Positions 30,892 through 38,596 of a DNA stretch of 64,000 bases are shown piece after piece. The notes below the pieces were generated by a model. That model was not told the origin of the DNA, made no database searches, and saw only the letters and a list, made by a program, of their open reading frames with translations. The position numbers were made by a program, and so were the translations under genes. The stretch is taken from positions 2,666,001-2,730,000 of the forward strand of contig NZ_CP124681.1 in assembly GCF_029961765.1 (NCBI RefSeq), in the 5' to 3' direction. This DNA is from Nocardioides sp. QY071. Lineage in GTDB: Bacteria; Actinomycetota; Actinomycetes; Propionibacteriales; Nocardioidaceae. The first letter of the stretch is position 1; each line of letters begins with the position of its first letter.

Positions 30892-32082
30892 ATGAGCATG
30901 CAGGGACCGCTCTCGGACATCCTCGTCGTCGACCTGTCGCGAGCCCTCGCGGGACCTCACGCCACCATGATGCTCGGCGACCTCGGTGCCCGGGTGGTGA
31001 AGGTCGAGGCGCCCGGACACGGCGACGACACCCGTGGCTGGGGACCGCCGTTCGTGACGCCCCCGGAGTCGAGCGGGGGAGGGGAGCGGGAGTCGACGTA
31101 CTTCCTCTCGGCCAACCGCAACAAGGAGTCGATCGCACTCGACCTCAAGGACGACGCCGACCGAGAGGTGCTGCTCGGTCTGGTCGACCGGGCCGACGTG
31201 CTGGTCGAGAACTTCCGCACCGGCGTGCTCGACCGCCTCGGGCTCGGTCTCGCCGCGCTCATGGAGCGCAACCCGCGCCTGGTCGCCCTGTCGATCACCG
31301 GGTTCGGCCACGACGGGCCCGAGGGCGGCCGGGCCGGGTACGACCAGATCGCGCAGGGCGAGGCCGGCCTGATGTCGCTGACCGGGTCCGGCCCCGAGGA
31401 CCCGCAGCGGGTCGGCGTACCGATCGGCGACCTGCTGGCCGGGATGTACGGCGCGTACGGCGTGCTCGCTGCCCTACACGAGCGTGCCGGCACCGGCCGC
31501 GGCCAGGTCGTGCGGACCTCGCTCCTCTCGGCCGTCGTCGGGGTGCACGCCTTCCAGGGCACCCGATGGACCGTCGCGGGAGAGGTCGGCCGGGCGCAGG
31601 GCAACCACCACCCGTCGATCGCTCCCTACGGACTGTTCCGGTGCGCCGACGGCGCCGTGCAGATCTCGGTCGGCTCCGAGGCCCTGTGGGCGCGGTTCTG
31701 CACCGCCTTCGACCTCGACCCGACGCAGCCCGGGCTGGCAACCAACCCGGAGCGGGTCGCCCACCGCGAGCAGACGATCGCCCTCGTCGAGGCGGCGTTC
31801 GCCTCCTGGGAGGCCGAGGCGCTGCTGGCCCGGCTGGCCGAGGTCGGCATCCCGGCGGGCAAGGTGCGCACCCTCGACGAGGTCTACGCATGGGACCAGA
31901 CCGCGAGCCAGGGGCTCCTGGTCGACGTCGAGCACGCCACCCTCGGCCCGCTCACCCTGCCCGGGCCGCCGCTGCGGTTCTTCGGCGGCGACGGTGCCGA
32001 GCGGACTCCGCGTGGGCACCGGGCACCGCCGACCCTGGACCAGCACGGCGCCGACCTGCGCGCGTGGGTGGGGGAGTCGTGA
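30892..32082 (+). CDS. Class III CoA-transferase (CaiB/BaiF family)
   Basis: A 396-residue CoA-transferase that moves CoA between carboxylic acids. Family signatures: N-terminal PLSDILVVDLSRALAGPHATMMLGDLGARVVKVE (in parts), LSANRNKESIALDLK, and the catalytic aspartate in GYDQIAQGEAGLMSLTG near residue 150. It starts 5 bases after the carrier gene (ATG 30892; ATG 30898 also possible) and overlaps the next by GTGA. In context it could form malonyl-CoA (or another dicarboxyl-CoA) from an acyl-CoA donor. Confidence 0.88.
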   Translation: MSMQGPLSDILVVDLSRALAGPHATMMLGDLGARVVKVEAPGHGDDTRGWGPPFVTPPESSGGGERESTYFLSANRNKESIALDLKDDADREVLLGLVDRADVLVENFRTGVLDRLGLGLAALMERNPRLVALSITGFGHDGPEGGRAGYDQIAQGEAGLMSLTGSGPEDPQRVGVPIGDLLAGMYGAYGVLAALHERAGTGRGQVVRTSLLSAVVGVHAFQGTRWTVAGEVGRAQGNHHPSIAPYGLFRCADGAVQISVGSEALWARFCTAFDLDPTQPGLATNPERVAHREQTIALVEAAFASWEAEALLARLAEVGIPAGKVRTLDEVYAWDQTASQGLLVDVEHATLGPLTLPGPPLRFFGGDGAERTPRGHRAPPTLDQHGADLRAWVGES

Positions 32083-33506
32083 GCGCACGACTCGGGGCGC
32101 GCGACCTGCTCGACCTCGTCCTCGACGCCGGCACGTTCACCTCGTGGGACCGGCCAGTCGACCTGAGCGGCATCGAGCCGTCGTACCGTGCCGAGCTGGA
32201 GGCAGCCGCCCTCAAGGCCGGCACCGACGAGTCGGTGCTGACCGGCCGCGGCCTGGTCCGCGGGCGCCCGGTGGCCGTCGTCGTCAACGAGTTCCGCTTC
32301 CTCGCGGGCTCCATCGGGCAGGCGGCCGCGGCACGGATCGTGGCAGCCGTACGCCGCGCGACCGCCGAGGGCCTGCCGCTGCTCGCCGCCACCGCGTCCG
32401 GTGGCACCCGGATGCAGGAGGGCACGCCGGCCTTCCTGCAGATGGCCGAGATCTCGCGGGCGCTGATGGAGCACCGAGCGGCCGGCCTGCCCTACCTCGC
32501 CTACCTGAGGCACCCCACGACCGGCGGGGTCTTCGCCTCATGGGGCTCGCTCGCGCACGTCACCGTCGCCGAGCCCGGCGCCCTGGTGGGCTTCCTCGGC
32601 CCGAAGGTCTACGAGGCGCTCACCGGTACGCCCTTCCCGCCCGGCGTGCAGACGTCGGAGAACCTCGCCGCGCACGGGGTCATCGACGCGGTCGTACCTG
32701 TCCCGCAGCTCCCGGAGCTCGTCGACCGTGCACTCGGCGTCCTCGTCGACCCGCCGGGCCTGCCTGCACTGCCGGGCCGTACCGGGGAGGTGACCGAGCG
32801 CGACGCCTGGGACTGCATCACCGCGACGCGCGGGAGTGGCCGGGTCGGCGTACGCGACCTGTTGCGGCACGGGGCCTCCGGGACGGTGCGGCTGTACGGC
32901 ACCGACGAGGGGGAGCGCGACGCGACGGTCGTCGTGGCGCTGACCCGGCTGGACGGGCAGCCGTGCGTGGTCGTCGGCCAGGACCGGTCGCGGCAGTCCG
33001 AGCAGTCGCCGATGGGGCCCTCGGCGCTGCGGGAGGCGCGACGCGGGATGCGGCTGGCCGAGGAGCTGCGGCTGCCGCTGGTCACCGTGATCGACACGCC
33101 GGGCGCCGAGCTGTCGCCGGCGGCCGAGGAGGGCGCGATGGCCGGCGAGATCGCCCGCTGCATCGCCACCCTGACCACGCTCACCGTCCCGACCGTCTCC
33201 GTGCTGCTCGGCCAGGGCTGCGGGGGAGGAGCCCTCGCGCTGCTCCCCGCCCGGACCGTCGTCGCCACCGAGCGCGCGTGGCTCTCGCCGCTCCCGCCCG
33301 AGGGCGCCAGCGTGATCGTGCACGGCGACGTCGACCACGCGGCCGAGATGGCGCGGGCGCAGGGCGTCCGGGCCGTCGACATGCACGCTGCGGGCGCGGT
33401 GGACGTGCTCGTTCCCGAGCTCGACGAGGACGCCCCGGCCGACCTCGCCATCGCCGTGGCGGCCGCGTGCGGCGGCGTGCTCGCGGCCTCGACGGCGCCG
33501 GTGTAG
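32079..33506 (+). CDS. Fused carboxyltransferase (AccD-AccA-like) protein
   Basis: A 475-residue protein with both carboxyltransferase half-domains in one chain. The AccD-like part (about 30-220) has ATASGGTRMQEGTPAFLQMAE and PTTGGVFASWGSLAHV. The AccA-like part (about 250-460) has DTPGAELSPAAEEGAMAGEIA, LLGQGCGGGALALLPA and LSPLPPEGASVIV. No N-terminal zinc ribbon is present, and no biotin carboxylase or biotin carrier lies in the window. The order resembles MdcD/MdcE of biotin-independent malonate decarboxylase, so it may decarboxylate malonyl-CoA rather than carboxylate acetyl-CoA. That assignment is inference. Confidence 0.8.
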   Translation: MSARLGARDLLDLVLDAGTFTSWDRPVDLSGIEPSYRAELEAAALKAGTDESVLTGRGLVRGRPVAVVVNEFRFLAGSIGQAAAARIVAAVRRATAEGLPLLAATASGGTRMQEGTPAFLQMAEISRALMEHRAAGLPYLAYLRHPTTGGVFASWGSLAHVTVAEPGALVGFLGPKVYEALTGTPFPPGVQTSENLAAHGVIDAVVPVPQLPELVDRALGVLVDPPGLPALPGRTGEVTERDAWDCITATRGSGRVGVRDLLRHGASGTVRLYGTDEGERDATVVVALTRLDGQPCVVVGQDRSRQSEQSPMGPSALREARRGMRLAEELRLPLVTVIDTPGAELSPAAEEGAMAGEIARCIATLTTLTVPTVSVLLGQGCGGGALALLPARTVVATERAWLSPLPPEGASVIVHGDVDHAAEMARAQGVRAVDMHAAGAVDVLVPELDEDAPADLAIAVAAACGGVLAASTAPV

Positions 33507-33522
33507 GTGGCAGGGTGGGGGC

Positions 33523-34158
33523 ATGGACGACGACGCACTCCTCATCGACCGCCAGCCGCTACCGGCCGGCGTACCCGATCGTCTGGCGGGTCAGCTCCGG
33601 TTCCTCGCCGAGGCCGACAAGCTCAAGACCGTCCTGCGGGCCTCGCTACTGGCGGCCGACGACCGTCGTGAGAACGACGCCGAGCACTCCTGGCACCTCG
33701 CGCTGATGGTGATCCTGCTGGCCGAGTACGCCGACGAGCCGATCGACGTGGGGCACGCGGTCAAGCTCGTCGTCGTCCACGACCTCGTCGAGATCTACGC
33801 GGGGGACAGCCCCGTGTTCGTCCCCGGCGCGGCCGACGACCAGCAGGAGCGCGAGATCGCCGCGGCGGAGCGGCTGTTCGGGCTGCTGCCCGCCGACCAG
33901 GCGACGTGGATGCGGACGCTGTGGGACGAGTTCGAGTCCGCCGCGACCCCCGAGGCCCGGTTCGCCAAGGCGATGGACCGCCTCGAGCCGATGCTGCTGA
34001 ACTGGCTCAACGGCGGCGGGACCTGGGCGATGCCCGGCGCGACCGAGGCACTCGTCCGCGTCCGTGAGGCCGGCGTGGTGGCCGGTTCGACCTCGCTCGG
34101 CTTGCTCACCGGGCTGCTCGTCGACGAGGGCGTGCGCCGCGGCTGGATCCGCCCGTGA
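33523..34158 (+). CDS. HD-domain hydrolase (YfbR/HDDC2-like)
   Basis: A 211-residue HD phosphohydrolase. The metal ligands are visible in order: RRENDAEHSWHLALM (His), KLVVVHDLVEIYAGD (His-Asp) and a later Asp (AKAMDRLEPMLLNWL). Homologues are 5'-nucleotidases acting on deoxynucleoside monophosphates. It starts 16 bases after the carboxyltransferase and overlaps the next gene by GTGA, but its function does not obviously belong with the malonate-type genes. Confidence 0.85.
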   Translation: MDDDALLIDRQPLPAGVPDRLAGQLRFLAEADKLKTVLRASLLAADDRRENDAEHSWHLALMVILLAEYADEPIDVGHAVKLVVVHDLVEIYAGDSPVFVPGAADDQQEREIAAAERLFGLLPADQATWMRTLWDEFESAATPEARFAKAMDRLEPMLLNWLNGGGTWAMPGATEALVRVREAGVVAGSTSLGLLTGLLVDEGVRRGWIRP

Positions 34159-34712
34159 CCACCCCCGAGCGCTGGACCCGGGCCACCGTCCACCCCGACA
34201 TGTGGCTCGACGCCGCCGACGACCCGCGGGAGTCCGACGGTCCCGGCGCCGAGGGGGAGCGGGCCACGCTCGAGGACTACCTGCGCAGCTACCGGCTCAC
34301 CCTGCGCCTCAAGTGCGACGGCCTCGACCCCGCCCAGCTCGCCACCCGCTCGGTGCCGCCCTCGACCATGTCGCTGCTCGGCCTGGTCCGCCACCTCGCC
34401 GAGGTCGAGCGCGACTGGCGCAACTGGATCACCACCGGCGAGCCCGAGCCCGGCCTGTACGGCGAGCCCGACGGCGACTTCCTCGGTGCCGCGGGCGAAT
34501 CCTCGCTCGTCGAGTCCGCTTGGGCCGACCTCGGTCGTGAGCAGGCTGCGACCGACGCGGTCCTCGCGCCGGTCGAGGACCTGTCGACGACGCTGGGGCG
34601 CTCCCGGGTCGTCGTACGGGACCTGATGGTGCACCGGATCGAGGAGTATGCGCGCCACTGCGGCCACGCGGACCTGCTGCGGGAGTGTGTCGACGGGCGG
34701 GTGGGTCAGTAG
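34155..34712 (+). CDS. DinB-family protein (DUF664, probable mycothiol-dependent)
   Basis: A 185-residue four-helix DinB-type protein. N-terminal TLEDYLRSYRLTLRLKCDGLDPAQLATRSVPPSTMSLLGLVRHLAEVERDW (in parts) contains the first metal-ligand helix (His in VRHLAEVERDW). The second ligand pair is probably DLMVHRIEEYARHCGHADLLRE. DUF664 members in actinobacteria are thought to be mycothiol or bacillithiol transferases. The GTG start overlaps the HD gene. Confidence 0.83.
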   Translation: MTTPERWTRATVHPDMWLDAADDPRESDGPGAEGERATLEDYLRSYRLTLRLKCDGLDPAQLATRSVPPSTMSLLGLVRHLAEVERDWRNWITTGEPEPGLYGEPDGDFLGAAGESSLVESAWADLGREQAATDAVLAPVEDLSTTLGRSRVVVRDLMVHRIEEYARHCGHADLLRECVDGRVGQ

Positions 34713-34732
34713 CGAGGACGAGCAGCGTTATG

Positions 34733-35125
34733 TCAGGTCCTGGGCTGGAACAGCTCCACGAGGTTGCCCGAGGGATCCGCCAGCAGGACCTGGCTGCCAC
34801 CCGGTCCGCTCACGAGGCCGCTGACGAAATCGACACCGCCGGCACCGAGCCGGGCGATCTCGTCCTCGATGTCAGCGACGACGAGATGGATCCGGTTGCG
34901 ACCCGGGGCCGCTGCGATGTCGTCCGGCGTCGCACGAGCGCCCGAGCTGGCGGCGCCGGACAGCAGCAACCTCAGCGGCCCGCGGCTCACGTCGGCGAAC
35001 GCCGGCGCGGCGCTCATGTTGAGCGTGAAGCCCAGGTGCGTCGTGTAGAACGCGATCGCCGCGTCCACGTCGTCGACGAGGTAGCGGACGCCGACGGTCG
35101 CGGCAGGGGAGCCAGGAGTCGTCAT
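34733..35125 (-). CDS. VOC-family (glyoxalase/bleomycin-resistance-like) protein
   Basis: A 130-residue vicinal-oxygen-chelate protein with the usual two beta-alpha-beta-beta-beta units: VGVRYLVDDVDAAIAFYTTHLGF, then NRIHLVVADIEDEIARLGAGGVDFV, ending in LLADPSGNLVELFQP. A strong AAGGAGGT ribosome site lies just before the ATG at 35125. No substrate can be assigned. It faces the mosaic region across a palindromic intergenic element. Confidence 0.85.
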   Translation of the reverse strand: MTTPGSPAATVGVRYLVDDVDAAIAFYTTHLGFTLNMSAAPAFADVSRGPLRLLLSGAASSGARATPDDIAAAPGRNRIHLVVADIEDEIARLGAGGVDFVSGLVSGPGGSQVLLADPSGNLVELFQPRT

Positions 35126-35174
35126 GGGAGACCTCCTTCCTGACGCCTCCACCGTAACCCCGATCTTCGCTATC

Positions 35175-35187
35175 TGACATAATGTCA
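35175..35187. promoter_or_regulatory. Perfect palindrome TGACAT-A-ATGTCA
   Basis: A 13-base palindrome with a one-base centre, 50 bases upstream of the VOC gene and 14 bases before the first head repeat. The size and symmetry suit a dimeric repressor site for the VOC gene. No cognate regulator is identified. Confidence 0.45.
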
Positions 35188-35200
35188 CTTATCGGCTAGA

Positions 35201-35414
35201 AAACAACGGGAGTGACGGAGGGCCTGAGGCAGCGCCAGAACGTCCGCACATGCCGATGTGCGCGCCATGGCCCATGCTTCCTCCATGAAGTTCGACCGAC
35301 TCTGGGAGCGCCTCTTCGAGTACGTGAACGAATGGGCGAGCGCACGGGAGGTGCCCGGTGGCATCGAGGTCACCTTCAGGACCGCACAGGGCGTGACCCG
35401 CACCGTCGAGGTCG
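35201..35414 (+). repeat. Head repeat, copy A (214 bp)
   Basis: Matches 38383-38596 over 214 bases with a single difference: G at 35384 against C at 38566, giving Ala or Pro in the encoded protein. It contains about 84 bases of upstream DNA and the first 43 codons of a gene. Similarity stops abruptly inside the codon run after TRTVEV. It begins with AAACAACGGGAGT, whose ACGGGAGT can pair with ACTCCCGT in the tail repeat. Confidence 0.95.
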
Positions 35415-35731
35415 AGCGCCAGGCGCTCGTCAACGAAGCTCTACAGGACCAGGCCGAGATCCACGAGATCCGCGCCCGCCTAGAACGCCTCACCAACCGT
35501 GAACTGGACACCCTCGTTGCGCTGATGACGGGTGCCCAAGTCCGCGACATCGCACGAGACCGCGTCGTGTCCGAGGCCACCGTGCGCACCCAGGTCAAGA
35601 ACATTCTCTCGAAACTCCGCACGACCTCCCAGCTCGCCGCGGTCGGCGCCGCCTACCGCGCGAACTGGCACCCGCTCACCGACCGACTGACTCGCTTCGG
35701 CTCACAACAGAACCACTCTCAGGCCGGTTGA
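35285..35731 (+). CDS. LuxR-type HTH protein with mosaic N-terminus
   Basis: A 148-residue protein in three parts. Residues 1-43 (MKFDRLWERLFEYVNEWASA onward) are encoded by head repeat A. Residues about 44-68 form a short charged helix (RQALVNEALQDQAEIHEIRARLERL). A GerE/LuxR helix-turn-helix occupies about 69-130 (LTNRELDTLVALMTGAQVRD, then SEATVRTQVKNILSKL). There is no receiver or sensor domain. No ribosome site is evident; in-frame GTG 35258 and ATG 35267 are alternatives. Its TGA is the first triplet of the tail-linked repeat T1. Probably a DNA-binding protein formed by recombination; regulatory target unknown. Confidence 0.72.
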   Translation: MKFDRLWERLFEYVNEWASAREVPGGIEVTFRTAQGVTRTVEVERQALVNEALQDQAEIHEIRARLERLTNRELDTLVALMTGAQVRDIARDRVVSEATVRTQVKNILSKLRTTSQLAAVGAAYRANWHPLTDRLTRFGSQQNHSQAG

Positions 35732-35824
35732 AGAACCGTTCCTAGCCACCACGCACAACGCCTGATGTGGATCCGGGCATTAGCGCCCCCGCTACTCCCG
35801 GCTCATCAACTCCCGTGCTGCCAG
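35729..35824 (+). repeat. Tail repeat T1 with stem-loop
   Basis: Bases 35729-35817 match 38284-38372 with three differences, beginning exactly at the TGA stop codon of the LuxR-type gene. The core 35770-35824 is present three times in the window (T1, T2, T3). It contains the stem-loop CCGGG-cat-TAGCG-cccc-CGCTA-ct-CCCGG. It lacks a T-run, so it is either a weak terminator or a structural or recombination element. Confidence 0.9.
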
Positions 35825-35878
35825 TTGTACATCTGTGCGCATCTGTACTTCTCGGCGTACTCGGCGTATCGTAGGTGC

Positions 35879-36145
35879 ATGAGCGAGATGACCGTGACCG
35901 AGGCCCGTGCCCGGCTGGCCGACGTCGTCGACGAGGCCCGCATCCAGCACGACCCCGTCTTTCTGACTCGCCGTGGTCGTCGGATCGCCGCCGTGGTCGA
36001 CGCCGACCAGCTCGACCAGCTGCTCGAGGCCGCTGAGGACCTGGCCGACATTCGAGCCGCCGCGGCTGCTCGCGCCGAGCTCGACGAGCCCGGCGCCGCT
36101 GCCATCCCGTGGGAGCAGGTCAAGGCCGACCTCGGTCTCGCGTGA
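35879..36145 (+). CDS. Phd/YefM-type antitoxin
   Basis: An 88-residue antitoxin. The N-terminal DNA-binding part has the Phd/YefM pattern (MTVTEARARLADVVDEAR, then PVFLTRRGRRIAAVVDADQLDQL). The C-terminal toxin-binding tail is Ala/Glu rich. The ATG at 35879 is chosen because upstream codons fall in repeat T1. Overlaps the toxin by GTGA. The promoter region (35826-35878) has repeated ATCTGT and TCGGCGTA motifs likely used for autoregulation. Confidence 0.9.
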   Translation: MSEMTVTEARARLADVVDEARIQHDPVFLTRRGRRIAAVVDADQLDQLLEAAEDLADIRAAAAARAELDEPGAAAIPWEQVKADLGLA

Positions 36146-36426
36146 GCACCGATAATGCCGACCGCACGGAGCGCTACCGGATCGAGCTGACACCGGCTGC
36201 TGCTCGCCAGCTTCGCAAGCTCGACCCGCCGGCCCAGAGGCAGGTTCAAGCTGCGATCGAGATTCTGGCCGACGCGCCGCGACCGCCTGGCGCGAAGAAG
36301 CTCGTCGGCGGCGGCGGCGAGTGGCGAGTGCGCACCGGCGTCTACCGGGTCGTCTACTCGATCCAGGACGACGTCCTCCTGGTCCTGGTCCTCGCTCTCG
36401 GCCACCGCCGTGACATCTACAAGTGA
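36142..36426 (+). CDS. RelE/ParE-type toxin
   Basis: A 94-residue RelE-superfamily protein: YRIELTPAAARQLRKLDPPAQRQVQAAIEILA (in parts), LVGGGGEWRVRTGVYRVVYSIQDDVLLVLVLALGHRRDIYK (in parts). The basic residues and C-terminal HRRDIYK match ribosome-dependent mRNA endonucleases of the RelE type. It starts with GTG within the antitoxin stop. The TA pair lies between tail repeats T1 and T2, and could stabilise the mosaic region. Confidence 0.9.
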   Translation: MSTDNADRTERYRIELTPAAARQLRKLDPPAQRQVQAAIEILADAPRPPGAKKLVGGGGEWRVRTGVYRVVYSIQDDVLLVLVLALGHRRDIYK

Positions 36427-36605
36427 CGACTTGAGCCAAGGGCGGTCGAGGAAACGCTTCGGCCGCGTCCGCGGCCAGGAGCTCATGCTCGTCCGGTCGA
36501 TTCGAGCTGGACCGGCACGCCCCGCGGGATAGGCACCCTCAAGACACGCGCAGCGCCGTCATCGCACTACTGAGAGCGGTACCGGGTCCCCCAGCGCTTC
36601 AGGCG

Positions 36606-37580
36606 CTACTTGCCGAGCGGGCCGACCTGGCCGTGGTAGCCCAACTGGGCCGCCTTTGCCACGATCTCGTCCCAGCCCTTCCGGGCCGCGGCGATCTCGT
36701 CGGCGTGGCTCTCGCTGAAGTCCGTGATGGTCGCCATGACCTTGCCGATGTTCGCGTCGTACACGTCGCTCCGGCAGGCCGTGTCGGCCGCCAGGACCTG
36801 ATCCTCTGTTGCGAGGAAACCCTTCCAGGCATCGGAGTAGGTCGACGGGTCCTGGTCCGCGGCCGGTGGTGGACCAGCCTTGTCGGCCTCGCCGGCCATG
36901 ACCGCAGCCAGGTCGTCGTAGCTCGCGCCGTTCGCCTTCAGGGCGGTCAGATCAGCTGCAGCCATGCAGTCGAAGTACGCATCGAAGCTGCCGCCGAGCT
37001 TCTCGCCGGCCTCGGTCAGCGCCGTACGCCATGACTCGATCAGCTTCGCTGACCCGGCGGGGCGCGACGCGTTCTCGACCTCGGTGTCGCTGGCGGGCTT
37101 GATGCTGTCCTCACACTCCAGGACCGTCTTCGAGAACCCGGTCGGCCAACGGTCGTCAGCGTTCATCACCTTCTCCGCCTCGGCGAACGGACGGGTGGCG
37201 ATCTCGTTCTCGGAGTAGATCCGGTCACCCGGCTCGGCGAACCATACCGATGGACGCAGGGCGTCGTAGGGCGAGGCGTACGGTCGCGACAACGACCAGT
37301 CCCACTCCGGATAACCCCGCTGCGCGAGGCACTCGTCCAGCGGCCCGTTACGCGTGTAGGTCTGCACCACATAGGCCGCGTCCCGCTGATCCTGGGTTCC
37401 AGCGAAGCTCTCGTAGACGCGCTGCGCCTCGGCGCGCACGTCAGCAGCTGAGTAGTTGCTGCTCGCCTCCGCATTGGTGCCGTCGGCGACCTGGGTCCCG
37501 CATCCCGCGAGTACCGTCGTCGTGAGCATGGCAGCAGCCCACGCCGCTACCCACCGGTACTTGGTCGTGTCCATGGCCAT
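36606..37580 (-). CDS. Unknown lipoprotein
   Basis: A 324-residue exported lipoprotein with a signal peptide ending VLAGC (Cys near residue 24). The mature part is acidic and cysteine-containing (DECLAQRGYPEWDW, VLECEDSIKP, YFDCMAAADL, ADTACRSDVYD), spaced like disulfide pairs. Repeated helical segments are rich in Asp and Ala. I recognise no family. The start at 37580 overlaps the stop of the upstream secreted protein (TGATG); an alternative ATG is at 37574. Together they form a two-gene exported unit, probably with surface or interbacterial roles, undetermined. Confidence 0.75.
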   Translation of the reverse strand: MAMDTTKYRWVAAWAAAMLTTTVLAGCGTQVADGTNAEASSNYSAADVRAEAQRVYESFAGTQDQRDAAYVVQTYTRNGPLDECLAQRGYPEWDWSLSRPYASPYDALRPSVWFAEPGDRIYSENEIATRPFAEAEKVMNADDRWPTGFSKTVLECEDSIKPASDTEVENASRPAGSAKLIESWRTALTEAGEKLGGSFDAYFDCMAAADLTALKANGASYDDLAAVMAGEADKAGPPPAADQDPSTYSDAWKGFLATEDQVLAADTACRSDVYDANIGKVMATITDFSESHADEIAAARKGWDEIVAKAAQLGYHGQVGPLGK

Positions 37581-38154
37581 CACCCGTTCGCGTCTCGTGG
37601 ATCGGAGTCGCATGATTCGGTGTGCCCGTCTTGGTACTTGGTCCTGACCCGTGCGAACTTGTCGATGCAGGTCCGGGGCCGGGCGTCGTACTCAACGCCG
37701 AGCGTGCCGGCGAAGGCCTCCTTGGCATACCACGCGAAGTTGCCGCCCGAATATGTGTCGGAGATCCGCATGCCCCATCCCTTCTGCATGTCGGTCACGG
37801 TCGCCCCGCCCCAGCCGCTCGGCTCAGTCCATACGCCGTTTCCTCCCGGGTCGGTCGACTCTTGACCGCCTGCTGGCAGGAGCGAATGACCCGGGCGTCG
37901 TAGTGCCCCGAGGTCACCTGCCAGTCGAGCATCGCGTCCATGCACCGGGTCGTGCTCATGCTGGACGTTGGTGAGCTGATCAGTTGGATGTTCCTGAACG
38001 ACGCATCCCAGTACGCGTACTGGCTTCCCGGCGACACGAAGGCGTGGTCGCTTCCGCTCAACGCAGCATGTGCCGGCCCTGGCACGGCCACCTGCGCGAC
38101 CAACGCCGCGACACATGCCGGAAACCCCACCGCCCAGATCAGCTTCGTCCGCAT
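37580..38154 (-). pseudogene. Secreted protein, frameshifted
   Basis: An exported protein split between two frames. The N-terminal frame (from ATG 38154) gives signal peptide MRTKLIWAVGFPACVAALVA...PAHA, then mature sequence to SCQQAVKS, and runs into nonsense until a stop at 37795. The other frame continues sensibly from about 37855 (GNGVWTEPSGWGGATVTDMQ) to the TGA at 37580. The 575-base span is one base short of a whole number of codons, so one lost base in the GC-rich stretch about 37815-37860 would explain it. Restored length is about 191 residues with four or more cysteines. The end coupled by TGATG to the lipoprotein start supports the second frame. It could also be a sequencing error. 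Confidence 0.7.
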
Positions 38155-38382
38155 CTGTTGACGGTGCGCCTGAGGAGGAATTTCGTCAACGGCTCGTCAG
38201 AACTAGGACCGTCCCAAATGATGATTCGCGACGAGCAACGGCCAGAGAACCTGACGACACCCACACACGCTGGAGCGACCGCCTGAAGAACCGTTCCTGG
38301 CCACCACGCACAACGCCTGACGTGGATCCGGGCATCAGCGCCCCCGCTACTCCCGGCTCATCAACTCCCGTGCCTACCAGAT
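38155..38382 (+). other. Gap with degraded coding remnant and tail repeat T2
   Basis: No intact gene. About 38163-38286 has a reading frame ending in the TGA at 38284 that begins T2, just as the LuxR-type gene ends at T1. The encoded stretch (about 40 residues) shows no recognisable family, so a decayed cassette gene is possible but unproven. Confidence 0.35.
38284..38380 (+). repeat. Tail repeat T2
   Basis: Matches T1 over 89 bases from the TGA (38284-38372) with three differences. The core 38325-38380 is shared with T3. The stem-loop is retained with one mispair (CAGCG against CGCTA). It is followed 2 bases later by head repeat B, and ACTCCCGT (38364-38371) can pair with ACGGGAGT (38388-38395) over a 16-base loop across the junction. 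Confidence 0.9.
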
Positions 38383-38596
38383 AAACAACGGGAGTGACGG
38401 AGGGCCTGAGGCAGCGCCAGAACGTCCGCACATGCCGATGTGCGCGCCATGGCCCATGCTTCCTCCATGAAGTTCGACCGACTCTGGGAGCGCCTCTTCG
38501 AGTACGTGAACGAATGGGCGAGCGCACGGGAGGTGCCCGGTGGCATCGAGGTCACCTTCAGGACCCCACAGGGCGTGACCCGCACCGTCGAGGTCG
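38383..38596 (+). repeat. Head repeat, copy B (214 bp)
   Basis: Second copy of the head repeat, 213 of 214 positions identical to 35201-35414. It includes upstream DNA and the first 43 codons of the following gene. The near-identity extends beyond the coding part, so this is recent duplication or gene conversion rather than conserved protein sequence only. Confidence 0.95.

Noticed and set aside
37795..38154. Stand-alone 119-residue secreted protein
   Set aside because: Its last part is out of frame with the conserved-looking continuation that overlaps the lipoprotein start, so a frameshift is more likely.
35201..38596. Insertion sequence
   Set aside because: The repeats encode no transposase and lack terminal inverted repeats or target-site duplications that I can see.
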